A stretch of 64,000 bases of DNA. Source: Spisula solida (lineage: Eukaryota > Mollusca > Bivalvia > Venerida > Mactridae). The stretch lies in assembly GCA_947247005.1 (NCBI GenBank), contig OX365955.1, positions 38,667,822 through 38,731,821 on the forward strand, read 5' to 3'. The position numbers and the translations under genes are program-made. Shown here piece after piece: positions 52,401 to 64,000 of the stretch. Within the stretch, counting starts at the first letter, position 1. Each line of letters opens with the position of its first letter. Under the pieces are notes generated by a model. It ran no database searches, had not been told where the DNA came from, and saw nothing but the letters and a program-made list of their open reading frames with translations.

Positions 52401-53759
52401 CATTTGTGGTATTTTAAACAGGCCATATTTAAGCATAATTTTGCTGACGACTAAGTAATTGAATATACGATTCATTAACACGGTGATATATAAACTAATT
52501 AATCATTGTTTTACTGGTAGATTGTATGAATGTGACACAGATATTGAATATCATTCACAATAACTGATGTACACTATACATGTATCATAATACCAGTCTT
52601 TGTATATAGAATCATGGGTCGTTACGGTTAGACGGAACGTGTGAAAAAAAATCTGAGATATTTTGTATCGCCGTAATCATTTTAATCTGTCAAGTGACTC
52701 GTTCCTTCCGTGGTCAATAAACATATTGTAGCTTGTCCGACTTTAACTTATCTCAGCCCATTGTTTTTACAAGTTTAAATCCCCCATTGAATGCATTCAG
52801 TACTTTAAGTATATAAAAAATGCCGATAGTCGGTTACTTCTAATCTGTCTTCAAATATATTGAGTAAAATAGACTTGTAAGTATACTCAGCATGTTTAAA
52901 AACGCACACTACTTGACTTGCGAAATGCTTCTAAAAGACAATTATATCATGGCTACGGCAATTTACATTGATGTTAACAGAGGCGGTGTGGCTAAATCCG
53001 ATGATAATTGATGGGGTGTGTCTTAATTCTCAAAGGAATGAGTGCAATTACTATGCTACAGTGCAGGATAATATTATCCTGCACTGTGTACAAACAACTT
53101 TATTGTTCTTTACTTCGGTCAACGTGACCTCTATCGATTTTCTTGGTCGAGTTGTATTAGAATCCTCAACTTTAAAATCCCAACACCGTGGTATTGATTT
53201 TTATTGGACATGTTAATCGGTCAGCATTGTAATACATTTAGACACGCCTTATGTTTACAAAGTGACAGCCAATCACTGGCCAATGATATAAATTAGAAAG
53301 AGAACGCAAACGCTCGGCTGTTTATTTTGTCGAGGGCTTCTATAACTAACAAATCGGACAGCGAAGGCTACACTCAACAGACAGAGCAGAGCACGAAATG
53401 CCCAAACATTGCAGAGTGCAAAGTTCTGGCACTTCGTGAAAGCAGCCAAAAATGATCTTTTGACTTTTTCTTTTGTTGTAAAGCGCCATTTTATTGCATA
53501 TCATAAAGTTTAAAACTTGATTTATAAGTGTAAATATATGTTTTTGTTGCGTTTTGTTTTTTGTTTTCTCTGTTTGTTTACTGTTTAGCTTAAAATGATT
53601 CATAAGTGATTAGATTTGTTTTCATGATGTATGTAGTACCACCTATATGATATACACCTTCTCCGCCAGAAACTGTCCTGTCTACTTTTCCTATGTTGAT
53701 TCTTTTGTTGTTTTTTCTTGTTTTTCTTGTTTATAATACATACATCATTATTTAAACCG
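52401..53759. other. Intergenic, nothing recognised
   Basis: Includes a short inverted pair tgcaggataatattatcctgca at 53062-53083. No protein-like ORF on either strand. Confidence 0.4.
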
Positions 53760-53877
53760 ACTGCATAACTACCTTTTGCCACTTGCTACTGTCATATGAA
53801 AATTGTATTGTGTTATTTGTATGTTCACATGGGCCTATGGCTTACTGAAATTTGAAATAAACTATCTATCTATCATA
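53760..53877 (+). mobile_element. LINE-type 3' end with (CTAT)n tail
   Basis: '...gttcacatgggcctatggct-tactgaaatttgaaataaactatctatctatc': a conserved 3' terminal style of animal non-LTR elements. Body not identified. Confidence 0.45.
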
Positions 53878-53977
53878 ATCTTGTATGTATGATAATATCA
53901 ATGTAAAATAAGCAAACCTGTCGTGTTCGAACTACCCGAGAACGCACAAACCTCGATATCGGGCGACACAATAAAAC

Positions 53978-54085
53978 CACAGGTAACTGTATCATTGATT
54001 AAGAGTAAAAAAATATAAAAAATTGTTTAATTTATGGATCTTATATTGGAGTTTTTTACTCCTAATCAATGATACAGTTACCTGG
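53978..54085. mobile_element. Palindromic CACAGGTAACTG MITE, copy 3
   Basis: CACAGGTAACTGTATCATTG ATTAAGAGTAAAAAA with the mirror arm TTTTTTACTCCTAATCAATG ATACAGTTACCTG. Confidence 0.88.
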
Positions 54086-56302
54086 GAATAAAACATGCTT
54101 AATGTAAACGGTTGACCAATAGGAATTGCGTAACTTAACCGGAATTCTTAACTAATTTTGAATCTCTAAAACATCAAAAACTTCTACTTATAATCATATA
54201 AACTGGGAAATATTTTTTTTCGAAAACTTCTATGTAAACTATTACCGGTACATGTATATCTAAATAGTGAGTGTTTTTAAATGCAATGAGTGTATTAGTA
54301 TAATCAAGCAACAATGAAGATATACGCCATGTTATCATGAATCAAGTATATTTCATTCCATGAATGTGACAAATATTTCTGATAACCCAAAAGACAAGAT
54401 TATGGCTTTAAAATACGCTTCGTATTTGTATTTTTTTTGAAACCCCTTTTGTTATCTATTTTAAGGCATGCTAGTAATGTATATTTTTGAAAAGAGTTAT
54501 GAGCTAACAAAGCGTTGTCTTATGAAAATTTCTACTAGTCAATGATTTTGTAAAGAGATCCTATAACCAGGTTTCATGTCAATGCCCCCTAGATATTATG
54601 ATTCACGTCATATCGGCACTGTCCAAGGAGCGAGATGGACATGGTACGGACTGGAATTGGTTAAAATGGTAAGCATAAACTATATGTTTAGTCAATGGAG
54701 TGAAAACTTTTTAAACTTTTAACCATTCTTAGATTATTTTTCCAGTGTGCTTGTTGGTAGCGGTGATTGTTTCTTAAGGTACTGTCACACGTAACGATCG
54801 AATACCACCCGACGTCAACTTATATAAATACTGGAGAATGGGACTTCAGTCAAATTCGTTCTCATTAGTATTTGTACGCTGTACATCGTTTGTGGTTTCG
54901 TATGGACGTGTCTGTGAGCGTTTTGTGTCCGTTGCGATTAGTCTTGTTAAGTTACAATTCGCTAGGAATCGCAAAGTTACTTTATTCGTCATGCGTCGTT
55001 AAAAAGAACCGTTAAGTGTGAAGCCTAGCTCCTAGATATGTATGCAACGTGAAAGGTGTGAACATCGTTTCATCGGAGGTATTGCGCTATTTATTCCTTC
55101 ATATTCAATTGTCAGTCAGTACGACAGATAGTTGGCATACTTAGATACCATGCATGGACTAGTTGGCCCAACGTCAAGAAAATATGATAGGGTAGTCTCT
55201 TCAAACAATCGAAAAAATGAGAAAAAAATATAATAAAAACATAAATATATACTCAAGTAATGTGTCATGTTACCGTGACACATTAAACTTAACATTTAAA
55301 ACATTTCTTTTTAAATTCAAAAGAAATTCAATCTAGCCATTAGTTCCGTTGTCAACTTGTAAGCGATTATGTATTAACACATATATTACAAATGTTTACA
55401 CTTGACATATACCGTTTGTTAAAAATTGTTCATCCATAATTGCTTTTCATTCATTCATTCATTCATAAAAACACAGACCCACGCTTGGTAATATTTTTGT
55501 ATTTGTCTTGTCACCCACTTTATTATTGCCTGTTAATTTCCATATTGAAATCGTTTACATGTGTTCTATTATACATAAAGTTAAAATAAGTTAACATTTG
55601 TTGAAAAATCAATCACTGAATCAAAGCACTGACAATATGTTTAAAACGAGTGCGGTCATAATTTAGAGGTGACTGTACTGTTTTTCAACGCTTGGCGATT
55701 CGTTGGTCTAATTACTGCCATAAACCTTCGAACTGGCATCAACAGATGCAAAGGTCAAGATCTAATTCGACCTAATATCAAATATAGTAGGTCTATACAA
55801 ATGTGTACAATTCTACCTTTCTAGACAAATATTCTTCCAGCTACCACAATGTTAGAGGTTGCTGCTATAGACTGGTTGAGTTAATTGGGTGTTAAGCAAT
55901 TGCATCAGGAATAATATATCACTGATATCCAAGAGAGGGCTAAGAGAGGGCCAAGAGAGGGCCAAGAGAGGACCAAGAGGGGGCCACTCTGGAGCCCTAA
56001 TTTCAACTGGGTACAGATAACCCATATCTCGATAATGTTTTTTTAGGGGGGAAGGGGCATTATGTCCATCATCGAGATAAGATAAGATAAAGTTTAATTC
56101 CAATCAAGGGTCATATAAAATGACATATGAATCACAGATAAAACAAAATCGAGATGTAACACAATAAAATAGTATTCACTAGAATTACAAATCACGCGTG
56201 TGTCCATAATGATTAAATGGGAAATGAATACTACAGTGTATGTTTAAAAACAATTCGAAAGAAAGAATTGTGTTGTTTCGACTAAAATAAAATATGATAA
56301 TA
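54086..56302. other. Intergenic: minisatellite and retroelement tail, no gene
   Basis: A 14-bp repeat 'aagagagggccaag' occurs about 4 times at 55928-55985, (CATT)n at 55447, and 'cgagataagataagataaag' at 56073, which reads as an inverted LINE-type tail. No protein-like ORF. Confidence 0.45.
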
Positions 56303-57318
56303 CAGGGTGTCCCAAAAAAACGGGGACCTACCTAAATCCTTTATAACTTTTTTAATTATTAATGAATTTGACTGTTGCTTTGTGAGAGTGTATAAAAGTA
56401 ATTTCTAATTTTAAAATAGGTACTTGTTAATAGGTTTTGCTTTAAAACAGGAAGTGACGTCATCATTTCACACACGGTGTCATTTCCTGTTTTTTTGCTG
56501 ACTGGTCTTGAAAATGTCATCATTAGATAAGACATTGATGCCTTGAGTGTTCATATTAAGAAAACAAAGTTTTGAAGCCATAGAGGTGATGAAAATTTTG
56601 TAAAATTCGAAGAACTTTGCAATGAAATAATACAAGAGAGGAGAAAATGGCAAGTTTATTAAATTAAAGGGAAGCAGCCTACCTTCAAAATATTAATTAA
56701 CAATCGACAAAGAAGCAAACTATAAAGATTCATTTATTATTATTGAGAACAATCAACAAGAAAGCTTAGTAAGAAGCAAAAGGTAATAATATGAACTTAT
56801 ATCCAAATCAAAAGTTCATAGATGTATATCAGAGTCATTTAGTGTGTCAGCATTTATAACAAAGCAGAAACCACTTACTTCAACAAATCAACAGCAAAAT
56901 CTTGATATATTCGCAAGAAAGTACTGACATTTGACCTCATACCTTAGGACAATTGGGCTAAATTTAGCTCGGAGATGGGCCCTATAGTGAATCTGTTTGC
57001 CATACATGATGACCAAGTGTATGCAGATTCATTATCCTTGACTATGGGACCCCTGAAATGTCATTTGGGATCGGCATGTAAATCTGTTTATGAACACGCT
57101 GAAATTCCCTGTTCACTGTATTCTAATATACTGATATACGTGATTGAAAACAAGGGAGATAACTCTGGGTATTCAGACTAAATAATCACAATTATGATGT
57201 TGTTATTTTGAACGGTATTCATCCCTTAATGTTTTGTCATATTGACATTGTGTTATTAATAAAAGAGAAAAAGTTACGAATGTTTAGCCTAGGTCCCCGT
57301 TTTTTTGGGGACACCCTG
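56303..57318. mobile_element. Large TIR element CAGGGTGTCCCAAAAAAACGG, 1016 bp
   Basis: CAGGGTGTCCCAAAAAAACG GGGACC at the left, GGTCCCCGTTTTTTTGGGGA CACCCTG at the right (near-exact inverted ends), TA on both flanks. The interior has 'aaaacaggaagtgacgtcat'. Only short ORFs, so non-autonomous. A one-ended relative lies at 14426. Confidence 0.88.
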
Positions 57319-57915
57319 TATGATAACATTTTATGCTCTGCTGTTTCCGTTGAGTGCTGAATATGCCTTCACTAACCGATTGGTTAAATATAGTTTTGTA
57401 ATGATATCAATATGTTATGCTATATTATATATTATGTCATCGAGTTTCGATGATATAAACTGTAGGAAACACTGCTTTCATGATTCAATAGTGGAGTTGA
57501 AGTGTTATCATCAAAATGAAAGGTTTTATAGAGAAAACAAATATCGAACTATTATTTGCATTGATTGTTATTTGATTCTATTTCATATAGGGTTTGGCGA
57601 CAGTTAATTATAATTCAAAAGGGTTTCCAGCAAAATGTATTTTATTTCATGTCAGTATTTTATTCAATCTATTGACAGATCAAACCATTTAATTTATCGC
57701 GTAAACCCCTACAAAGTTATTGCATTAAAAAGGTCTTTATTCTATTTGTTAGGTCGTATTATCAAATCCTACAATAGGGGTACTTAAAAAACTGCCGAGC
57801 CGAATAATAGATGTATTCTATATCAACTTAATAATCTTAATATACAGCGTAGCTTGTTTAAGATATCGTACCACCTTAAGGGGGCTTAACGCGATATTAC
57901 ACGTAGAACCTCAAT
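57319..57915. other. Intergenic, nothing recognised
   Basis: The 100-codon plus ORF crossing the right end of the element (57305-57607) has no recognisable content; its start lies inside the TIR. Confidence 0.4.
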
Positions 57916-58155
57916 CACCGCGTATAAACCAAATCACTATACAATGTAACTTGCATCACTTATTGTGATTGAAACATCCGGTGAAATCCTTCACTGTATG
58001 ACTTATTGCAATCACTATACAATTCAACTTGTATGACTTCTTGTGATTGAAACATCTAGTGATTTCCTATTACTGTACGACTTATTGCAATCCTATATAA
58101 TTCAACGTGTACTCCTTATTGCGATCACCGGAAGTTGACTTGTTTATACACTGTG
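57916..58155 (+). repeat. Pearl-like dispersed element, copy 3
   Basis: CACCGCGTATAAACCAAATC ... TTGTTTATACACTGTG. The interior has four repeats of 'tgacttattgtgattgaaac' with 'cggtgaaatccttcactgta'-like spacers. Confidence 0.7.
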
Positions 58156-58479
58156 TCAATAATAAGACCGCTTTTCAGACAATTGAAACCTACTTTTTTA
58201 ATTGAGGTTCTCTTCATATTGACGTTGAACCAAGAGCATACAAACCAGTATAAGTATATTCATAAATTGAGATCTTAATTTATCTTGAAGTTGAAACGTT
58301 ATTTTAAGCAGTCATCTTCTTTAAGCGGTCTTACTTGATACTGTCTTTGACTGGCTGTTTAAGACAGGTGGAATGGCTATTACTATAACAGTGTTGACTT
58401 TAAAGCCTGACAAACCAATTTACTACGTATTCCTGTTAAATTAATTACTGTAATTATATATTCCATGCTGACGTGGACC

Positions 58480-58563
58480 ATATCGAGGGCTTAGTGCAAA
58501 ACTATGGTACATGCCTATATAAATTGATGTAGTTACCATAGTTTTGCACTGAGCCCTCGATAT
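58480..58563. repeat. Hairpin with 30-bp stem, 24-nt loop
   Basis: Arms 58480-58509 (atatcgagggcttagtgcaa aactatggta) and 58534-58563. Fully paired, with a single G-U position. Pre-miRNA-sized, but could equally be a fold-back element end; a retroelement-like ATT tail (58561-58632) follows directly. Confidence 0.75.
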
Positions 58564-59940
58564 TGAAAATTGGTCAAGAACCAAATATGCCATCTTCAAT
58601 AAATAAAGTAGTTATTATTATTAATATTATTATAACAAACAGTGCACAATGTTAAACAATTTTTCGCACCCCAAATTAGCTTAAGCATTGCAAGTCAGCA
58701 GTTAACCATGGGAGGGGAGCATGCCACAACGACCTGCATTGCGACGTGTACGTCGTTTGGTTTCCAATACAATCTCACGAATCAATCGGATTAAATTTCA
58801 CAAGGACATTTAAAACCTACAAGTCTACACTATCTGAATTGTATATTAATATTATACATACTCTGGTTTAATTTCAGATTAATTGTGTTTATGCTAGCAA
58901 AGGGAGGGCTAGTTTAAGCTTGTGTATTCGAAATAAGAATAGCATTTTATAGCATAGCAATAAAATAAATAAAACATGGTATAACGGAAATCGAAAGTAC
59001 CGATCATGTAAGTTGCTTAAAGACATATTGTAATCATTAATTGATTTGATTATTTTGTTTAGTAATGAAGCATTAAAAACATAATTATAATTTAGTAAAC
59101 ATGTATATTTTAAATATCAATATAAAGTACGAAAAGGGTTACGAGCGCCAGTATTAAATTTTGTGGAATAAGTTAAAAAGCTTGTATTAAATTTAGCGTT
59201 AAATTAAAATGTATCCCGACAGAAAACTCTCTTTTTTGTACTTGATGCGATAAATATTATGATAAGTTTAGATTATGGGTTTTAGAAAATGTAACAAAAA
59301 TGCAGGGAGAAACCCATTCAAACGGTTTAATCCCAGAGTAGCTTAATGCACATTTAGATATAATAGAATGAAATAAAATACAAAACACGCTTGTTTTGTT
59401 TTCCTACCCGCCACCTTTGTCATTTAGGGTAGGGAAAATATTATTTTATAAATACATATTTTTGACAACACAGTATAAGAACTGTAGCTTCTTAGATTGA
59501 GAATGATTACACGACGATTGCTTCTTTAATGTAACACTGTTTTATTCTGAAGGAAAGTCAAATGACCGGTCGAACAAATGAACTGACGTACAAACGAACA
59601 AATAAATAAACGAATGGACATAAAGGCAGAGGAACGTTTAAATATTTGAATTAAATTAGCGAGAAATATTTTCTAAAATTGTATATATGGTCAGTTCAGT
59701 CAGCCGAACAGTCTTGACGATAATATTGAGCTCATGGTAAACTTAGTACTTTTTTAACAATGCCATTAACCTACGACGTTCGATTTTATATTGATTTCAT
59801 TTTTACATTCATATTTACATGAACTATGATAATTGCATATCTGATGTTTATTTATAAACTGTGTTATCCCTAGACAAATGTTTATGTATTGATTTGACAT
59901 GTATTCCTAACGTTGATGATTCTATGCATGTAATAAATTT
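58564..59940. other. Intergenic, nothing recognised beyond an (ATT)n tail
   Basis: (ATT)n at 58608-58632. The rest is AT-rich without protein-like ORFs. Confidence 0.4.
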
Positions 59941-60016
59941 CGAGGGTTGCCTGCAAGACTGCAGTACATCCTTCTTTAATAATAGGCAGTTACGACAGTT
60001 TTGCGGGCAACCCTCG
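59941..60016. repeat. Hairpin with 21-bp stem, 34-nt loop
   Basis: CGAGGGTTGCCTGCAAGACT G pairs with CAGTTTTGCGGGCAACCCTC G (59996-60016); the only imperfections are two G-U type positions. Size and shape are those of an animal pre-miRNA. Confidence 0.7.
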
Positions 60017-60177
60017 GTATGTAAATATTTATTGCATCTTGTTTAACGGTGATAAGATGTAGAATGCTTAAGCCGAATAAACTGTTTGCATTCTTTATTC
60101 TGGTTAACAAACTTTGGGTGAAGATGAATATTCTACGTGACTTGCCCGCCTCTGATTCATTAGAAAAAGTTATAACT

Positions 60178-60258
60178 TGTTAATACGGTTATTACGAGCA
60201 CTCGGTTTAACTCGAGCACGCCACCATTCACGATCGAGATAACGATGTTTTACTGTAT
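60178..60258. mobile_element. pogo-like TIR end fragment
   Basis: 'ttattacgagcactcggttt-aactcgagc...gagataacgatgttttactgta': reverse form of the CAGTAAAACCTCGTT terminus at 45137. No opposite end found. Confidence 0.5.
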
Positions 60259-60707
60259 GTTGTATAGGGAAGAATGGTCCGAAATCTCAAATATTGAAAA
60301 GTAAGCTTACGGGAGCAATATGATCAACCGTGTCCAGACAAAAATGTTTGGTAAGCTTATTTTGTTATTAACAATTCGCTAGCTTAGGAGTAGAGGGTCG
60401 TAAGTTCAAAATCAATATTTTTAGAAAACAAGAAAGTGTCTGCAAACTACTCTTTACTTATGGAAAAACAAGCTTTTTAAACTTCAGTTTGGTCAACATG
60501 AAAATAGGCTAATAAGAAGCATCTTGAGATGCAGATTTCAAGTATGCACGAGTCTTATCAGGACCTTCTAATTCTAAGCCAGCAAATTACATACAACTTT
60601 GATACGGGATTGTATACTATACGTTTTGACCACTTTTTATGCTAATAGTAATAATAATATTATTGCAGAGTCTTCGTTCACGAGTACACATTTGGTTGAA
60701 GGCAAGC

Positions 60708-60855
60708 ATGTCACGACCGATCACAGCCCACAGTACTCTAAGTCATATGACTGAGAAAACAGAACATTCACATACAACGTTAGCTGCACGAGCCACACCG
60801 GCCACACCCTCTCATAAAACATGGACAGCATATCATGGTCCTGTTATATACACTG
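60708..60855 (+). CDS. Uncharacterised gene, first coding exon
   Basis: ATG 60708 is the first ATG after the acceptor at 60668. Ends ...VIYTG with donor GTAAGT, phase 1. Confidence 0.68.
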
Positions 60856-61724
60856 GTAAGTTATTGTCCCGGGTACTTCTACTCATTTTCACCATGGTTG
60901 TGGCACTCCCGCCGTTTCCCATTTGCATATTTGACAACTACTCTAAATAACACATACACTATATAAAGTCAAATTGGTTTGTTTGTTTGCCAAAGCCAAC
61001 CAACTCTTCCGATTTTTTAACAGTGTGTTAGCTTTATTACAGTCCCATATTTTCACGCGCCCGGCTCACCCCCTCTCCCCAGCTTTTTCCCATCGCCACG
61101 GCTCTTTCCCTCTTACCGACCCTCCCCCGCCTTCCGACTCTTCTCCCCTCCCTCTGCTTCACCAGTCAGTACATCTGGATGTATATTATACGAGGTATGA
61201 GTGTTTTTGTTATATTTTGTGAAGGAGCGGAATAATAGTAAATACGTTGTTAATATTGCGGTTTTGTCGATGTGAACTTTACGTCATCCAGTCAAATCGA
61301 TTCTTTCACAAATTTGAAAATGCAGCGAAAGTCTACTGAGGCGGCTAGATATAATTTCATTGGAGGAACTACGTGACGCCATGTGCGCCAGGGATGTGAT
61401 TTGAACAGGACCTCTTACGGAGTGTAGTCAGATCTCTAACAGCGTAAAGGAATGCAGCAAAATGTTAGGATACGATTTTAATGAGATTGAATCCTTTCAC
61501 GATTTGCATTTTTTTCAGGACCGAGTGGTCTCCGTGATCAACGCGTGAAGACAGAACACGAGTTCCAGGCAGTTGGTGAAAACGACAAATCCACGGAAAT
61601 CACAAGTCAAATGGGATATCTCAACCGTGCTCCACCGGGAGCGAAATTCCCATTAGCGAAAAATGGACAAATTGGCGAAATTGGCTGGGTGTATGATAAA
61701 TTAAACATTGTGAAAGGAATTTAA
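60708..61724 (+). CDS. Two-exon gene for a 117-aa uncharacterised protein
   Basis: Exon 60708-60855 (donor ACTG|GTAAGT) joins exon 61519-61724 (acceptor tttttcag|GA) in frame: 49 + 68 codons including TAA. The first exon gives MSRPITAHSTLSHMTEKTEH and ends KTWTAYHGPVIYTG; the second gives PSGLRDQRVKTEHEFQAVGE, NRAPPGAKFPLAKNGQIGEI and ends GWVYDKLNIVKGI. No signal peptide, membrane segment or coiled coil is visible; it is rich in T, H and G, with aromatic-glycine motifs (WTAYHGP, GWVYDKL). The consistent splice signals and non-repetitive second exon argue for a real gene. An acceptor (tattgcag, 60668) precedes the start and the frame is open back to it, so a further upstream exon, coding or UTR, is likely. 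Small axonemal proteins have this look, but I cannot name a family. Confidence 0.72.
61519..61724 (+). CDS. Uncharacterised gene, last exon
   Basis: Acceptor with polypyrimidine run (tttttttcag|GA). 67 residues plus TAA; the best protein-like stretch in the right third of the window. Confidence 0.8.
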
Positions 61725-62007
61725 ATTCAATTTGTAAAGTAAAATATATGTACATGAGTTTGTAAATATTCATAGTATAATTCTACATTTTTTGTTTGGA
61801 GTTTTATTGGGTATATATCCCTATAATAATGCTAGTCTTCTTGTGTGAAATAGTTTGTGTTATTAACTTATTTTTGCTTTCTATTCATTATGACCTTATC
61901 TTAGACGTAACATACTTGCAGTTTAAATATTTTGCATAGATTCCACATTCTGTTCCTGTGTTCTAAAGGTAATTCTATAGATTAAGTTATTAGTGACTAC
62001 ATAGAAA

Positions 62008-62013
62008 AATAAA
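62008..62013 (+). terminator. Candidate poly(A) signal of the 117-aa gene
   Basis: AATAAA 284 bp after the stop codon, the first exact hexamer on this strand. Confidence 0.4.
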
Positions 62014-62551
62014 TTGAGCATTAAATATAGATGTCTTACCGTAATTTGCTATTTCTCAAACTAAAACAAAGAACTCATAAGGCACGACACTCTCGCGGAA
62101 ATTGGTACATTCCGTCCAGGCGCCTTATGATATATAAGCACGCGCAAAGGTGCTTTCCATGCTCAAATGCAAAGATTCACCATTGTCAGCTTAAATTTAC
62201 CAAATTATAGATGTACATATTTATAATGTTACGTCCGGTGTGATCAAATGTTGTCAAAAAATTTATTCGTGCACCTAAAGTTGCTCAAACAAGACTGTGA
62301 TATATATTATGCGTAATATGTAAATAACTGATGATTTTATTTACATGTAGTTTTATTCATATATTGTGTGTGATGTACATATCTATATAATATTAGGTTT
62401 GTGAGTTGTATGATTGGAAATTATATAAAAGTGCATTCTGAGCAAAGTTTTACCACACAACAAGAAAATCACTGCATGCATAGTATTTACATCCGTTCGT
62501 AGATTATATATAAACGGTCATGTTTATCAACAAGACGAACATACGGGCTAT
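62014..62551. other. Intergenic; small inverted pair at 62075-62130
   Basis: TCATAAGGC ... GCCTTATGA with an inner GGAA/TTCC pair. Otherwise nothing recognised. Confidence 0.35.
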
Positions 62552-62766
62552 TATAGTCCAGTTAGGATATTGTGACAGTGACGTTGCAGTTTATGTGTAC
62601 GCAAAAGATCACAATCATTGTCTAAACAGGTAGAGCAAAGTTAAGTATGTTAGTTTAGCATTGAAAGTATAGTTGTTTGTACAGTATAAGCCTTTATAGT
62701 TGGTTTTACACCGTTATAGTGGACTCGACCGCTGCGTCACTGGATTCTTATCCTGACTGGACTATA
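62552..62766. mobile_element. TATAGTCCAGT-end MITE, complete
   Basis: TATAGTCCAGTTAGGATA at the left and TATCCTGACTGGACTATA at the right (one mismatch). TA may be the target duplication included in these ends. Partner at 6833-7014. No ORF. Confidence 0.88.
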
Positions 62767-63510
62767 GTTACTACTATATTTCTGGTGAGGTATATGACGT
62801 CACAGGAACCCTGGTATCCGTTTTTGCTGTGACAACTGTAGAAAAACCGGGTACCAGCTTTCGAAACGTCATATCCGTTTCAGCTTAACTGAATATTCCA
62901 ACCGTGTTGTGCTTAATATGCGATCTATTATTGTGCTGAAACAGATAAGCATGCATGTTGTTCTAGAAACAGTTCTGGCAACTTTGACTGACTGAACAGT
63001 TTTATAGTTGAGATGCCATACAGTACTCCTTGATTTAGACAAATATTGAGTGGTCGAATTTTGTTTAGTGATTTGCGCTTTGTAAAAATGTTAAGTTTTA
63101 CTTTTATAGCTATACTGGTTTTTAATCTCACTAAATGTCTTTGAGTGTGTTTTTGTGTATTTATTAGGATTCTAATTCACAATAACTTTATTTCATTATT
63201 TTGTCCGAAAGAAGAAATATTTTGTATGTCGACAGCCTGTCGTGTCCCAGGAGCCGTGTTCGTAGACGTTGTATTTTTGCTGTGACCGTAGAACTAGCCT
63301 TTTTTGCGGTGTTAGTAGAAAGTAGTTCCGTAGAATGTAGTCCGTAGAAAGTAGTTCCGTAGAGTAGATTATATAGCCTAGTCAATTGCTTGCCGTGTCC
63401 GTAGTTCTAGTCGTTTGCAGTGTTCGTAGATAGTAGAAAACGTAGCTTAGCCGTAGTTATAGACAATGTGTGCCGTGACAGTAGAATTAGATTTTGGTGG
63501 TGGGTAATAC
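62767..63510. other. Intergenic with degenerate 'ccgtagaa.gtag' repeats
   Basis: At 63255-63490 the motif 'cgtagaa(a)gtagt' recurs many times at irregular spacing. No gene. Confidence 0.45.
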
Positions 63511-63640
63511 CATAAGTATCTGTATCATTGATTAAGATTAAAAAAAGATTTTTTTTGTAAAATTTGTGTATTCATGAATAATCATATAAATTTTACACAA
63601 ACAATTTTTTTACTCTTAATCAATGACACAGTTACCTGTG
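63511..63640. mobile_element. Palindromic CACAGGTAACTG MITE, copy 4
   Basis: CATAAGTATCTGTATCATTG ATTAAGATTAAAAAAA with mirror arm TTTTTTTACTCTTAATCAATGACACAGTTACCTGTG split around an AT-rich centre. The most diverged left end of the family. Confidence 0.85.
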
Positions 63641-64000
63641 GTTAATACAACGTCCTATGATATTTATAACCACGTGTGGTTTGACTTCATCTCATTTTCA
63701 TACCATATCACCATTCCGATTACATGTATGCGTCTCCTGTAAGCGCATAGCGGAAGGATACATGGTTAAGCCGGGCTGTTGACATTCAAAAATATATCTA
63801 TTCAGTATATTCACCTAAATGTGACATTAATATTTAAGACAATATTTGTTTTGTCCTTTTTGTCAACATTCTATGCATTCAGCATCATCTGTCAGACTAC
63901 ATTAAATGAATCTATAGAGCATGTACAATCATTACGACATGCTTGCTAAGGGAGATTACTACGACCATTGACTATGGGATTGTACCGGGAAGACGGGTTT
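63641..64000. other. Right edge, nothing recognised
   Basis: No ORF with protein character and no repeat partner seen. Confidence 0.4.

Noticed and set aside
57305..57607. 100-codon plus ORF after the 1-kb TIR element
   Set aside because: Its start is inside the transposon end, the composition is low-complexity, and no conserved motif is visible.

Overview
The window is animal nuclear DNA: AT-rich, with short exons split by GT-AG introns and many small non-autonomous transposons. Two tRNA-derived SINE-like copies carry a 3' part resembling the 'Meta'/V-type SINE domain, and there are dispersed repeats of the '...gacggacagaccgac... / ...ggggcataat' kind. Both make a marine bivalve mollusc the most likely source; this is inference from repeat style, not a species call.

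Three protein-coding genes can be supported. (1) Positions 15767 down to 1151, minus strand: the first nine coding exons (430 aa) of a single-pass receptor with a signal peptide and an ANF-receptor/periplasmic-binding-like ectodomain, as in natriuretic-peptide receptors and receptor guanylate cyclases. Its membrane and intracellular part lies beyond the left edge. (2) Positions 48267 down to 21550, minus strand: a complete 24-exon gene for the catalytic subunit of DNA polymerase delta (POLD1, 1102 aa). All exonuclease and polymerase motifs and both C-terminal cysteine clusters are intact, and every exon junction keeps the frame. (3) Positions 60708 to 61724, plus strand: a two-exon gene for a 117-aa protein I do not recognise. 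The rest (15.8-21.5 kb, 48.3-60.7 kb, 61.7-64 kb) is intergenic and repeat-rich, with a 5'-truncated LINE reverse-transcriptase fragment at 51.4-52.0 kb and a doubtful ORF at 50.1-50.6 kb.

The notable theme is how repeats crowd the splice sites of POLD1. Tandem arrays lie just upstream of, or include, the acceptors of exons 2, 4, 5, 15 and 18. Two of these arrays (exons 2 and 5) are amplified copies of the acceptor plus the first coding bases, giving rows of decoy acceptors. The 26-bp array before exon 18 is open in all three minus frames and runs in frame into exon 18. A TIR element with a 6-bp target duplication lies 9 bp after the end of exon 11, so its target duplication overlaps the donor; other repeats end about 13 and 29 bp from the donors of exons 22 and 8. 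Several MITE families are defined here from their ends and target duplications (TA, 5 bp, 6 bp), and two long inverted hairpins lie at 58.5 and 59.9 kb. I found no new enzymatic or defence system; the splice-site/minisatellite relation is the observation most worth following.
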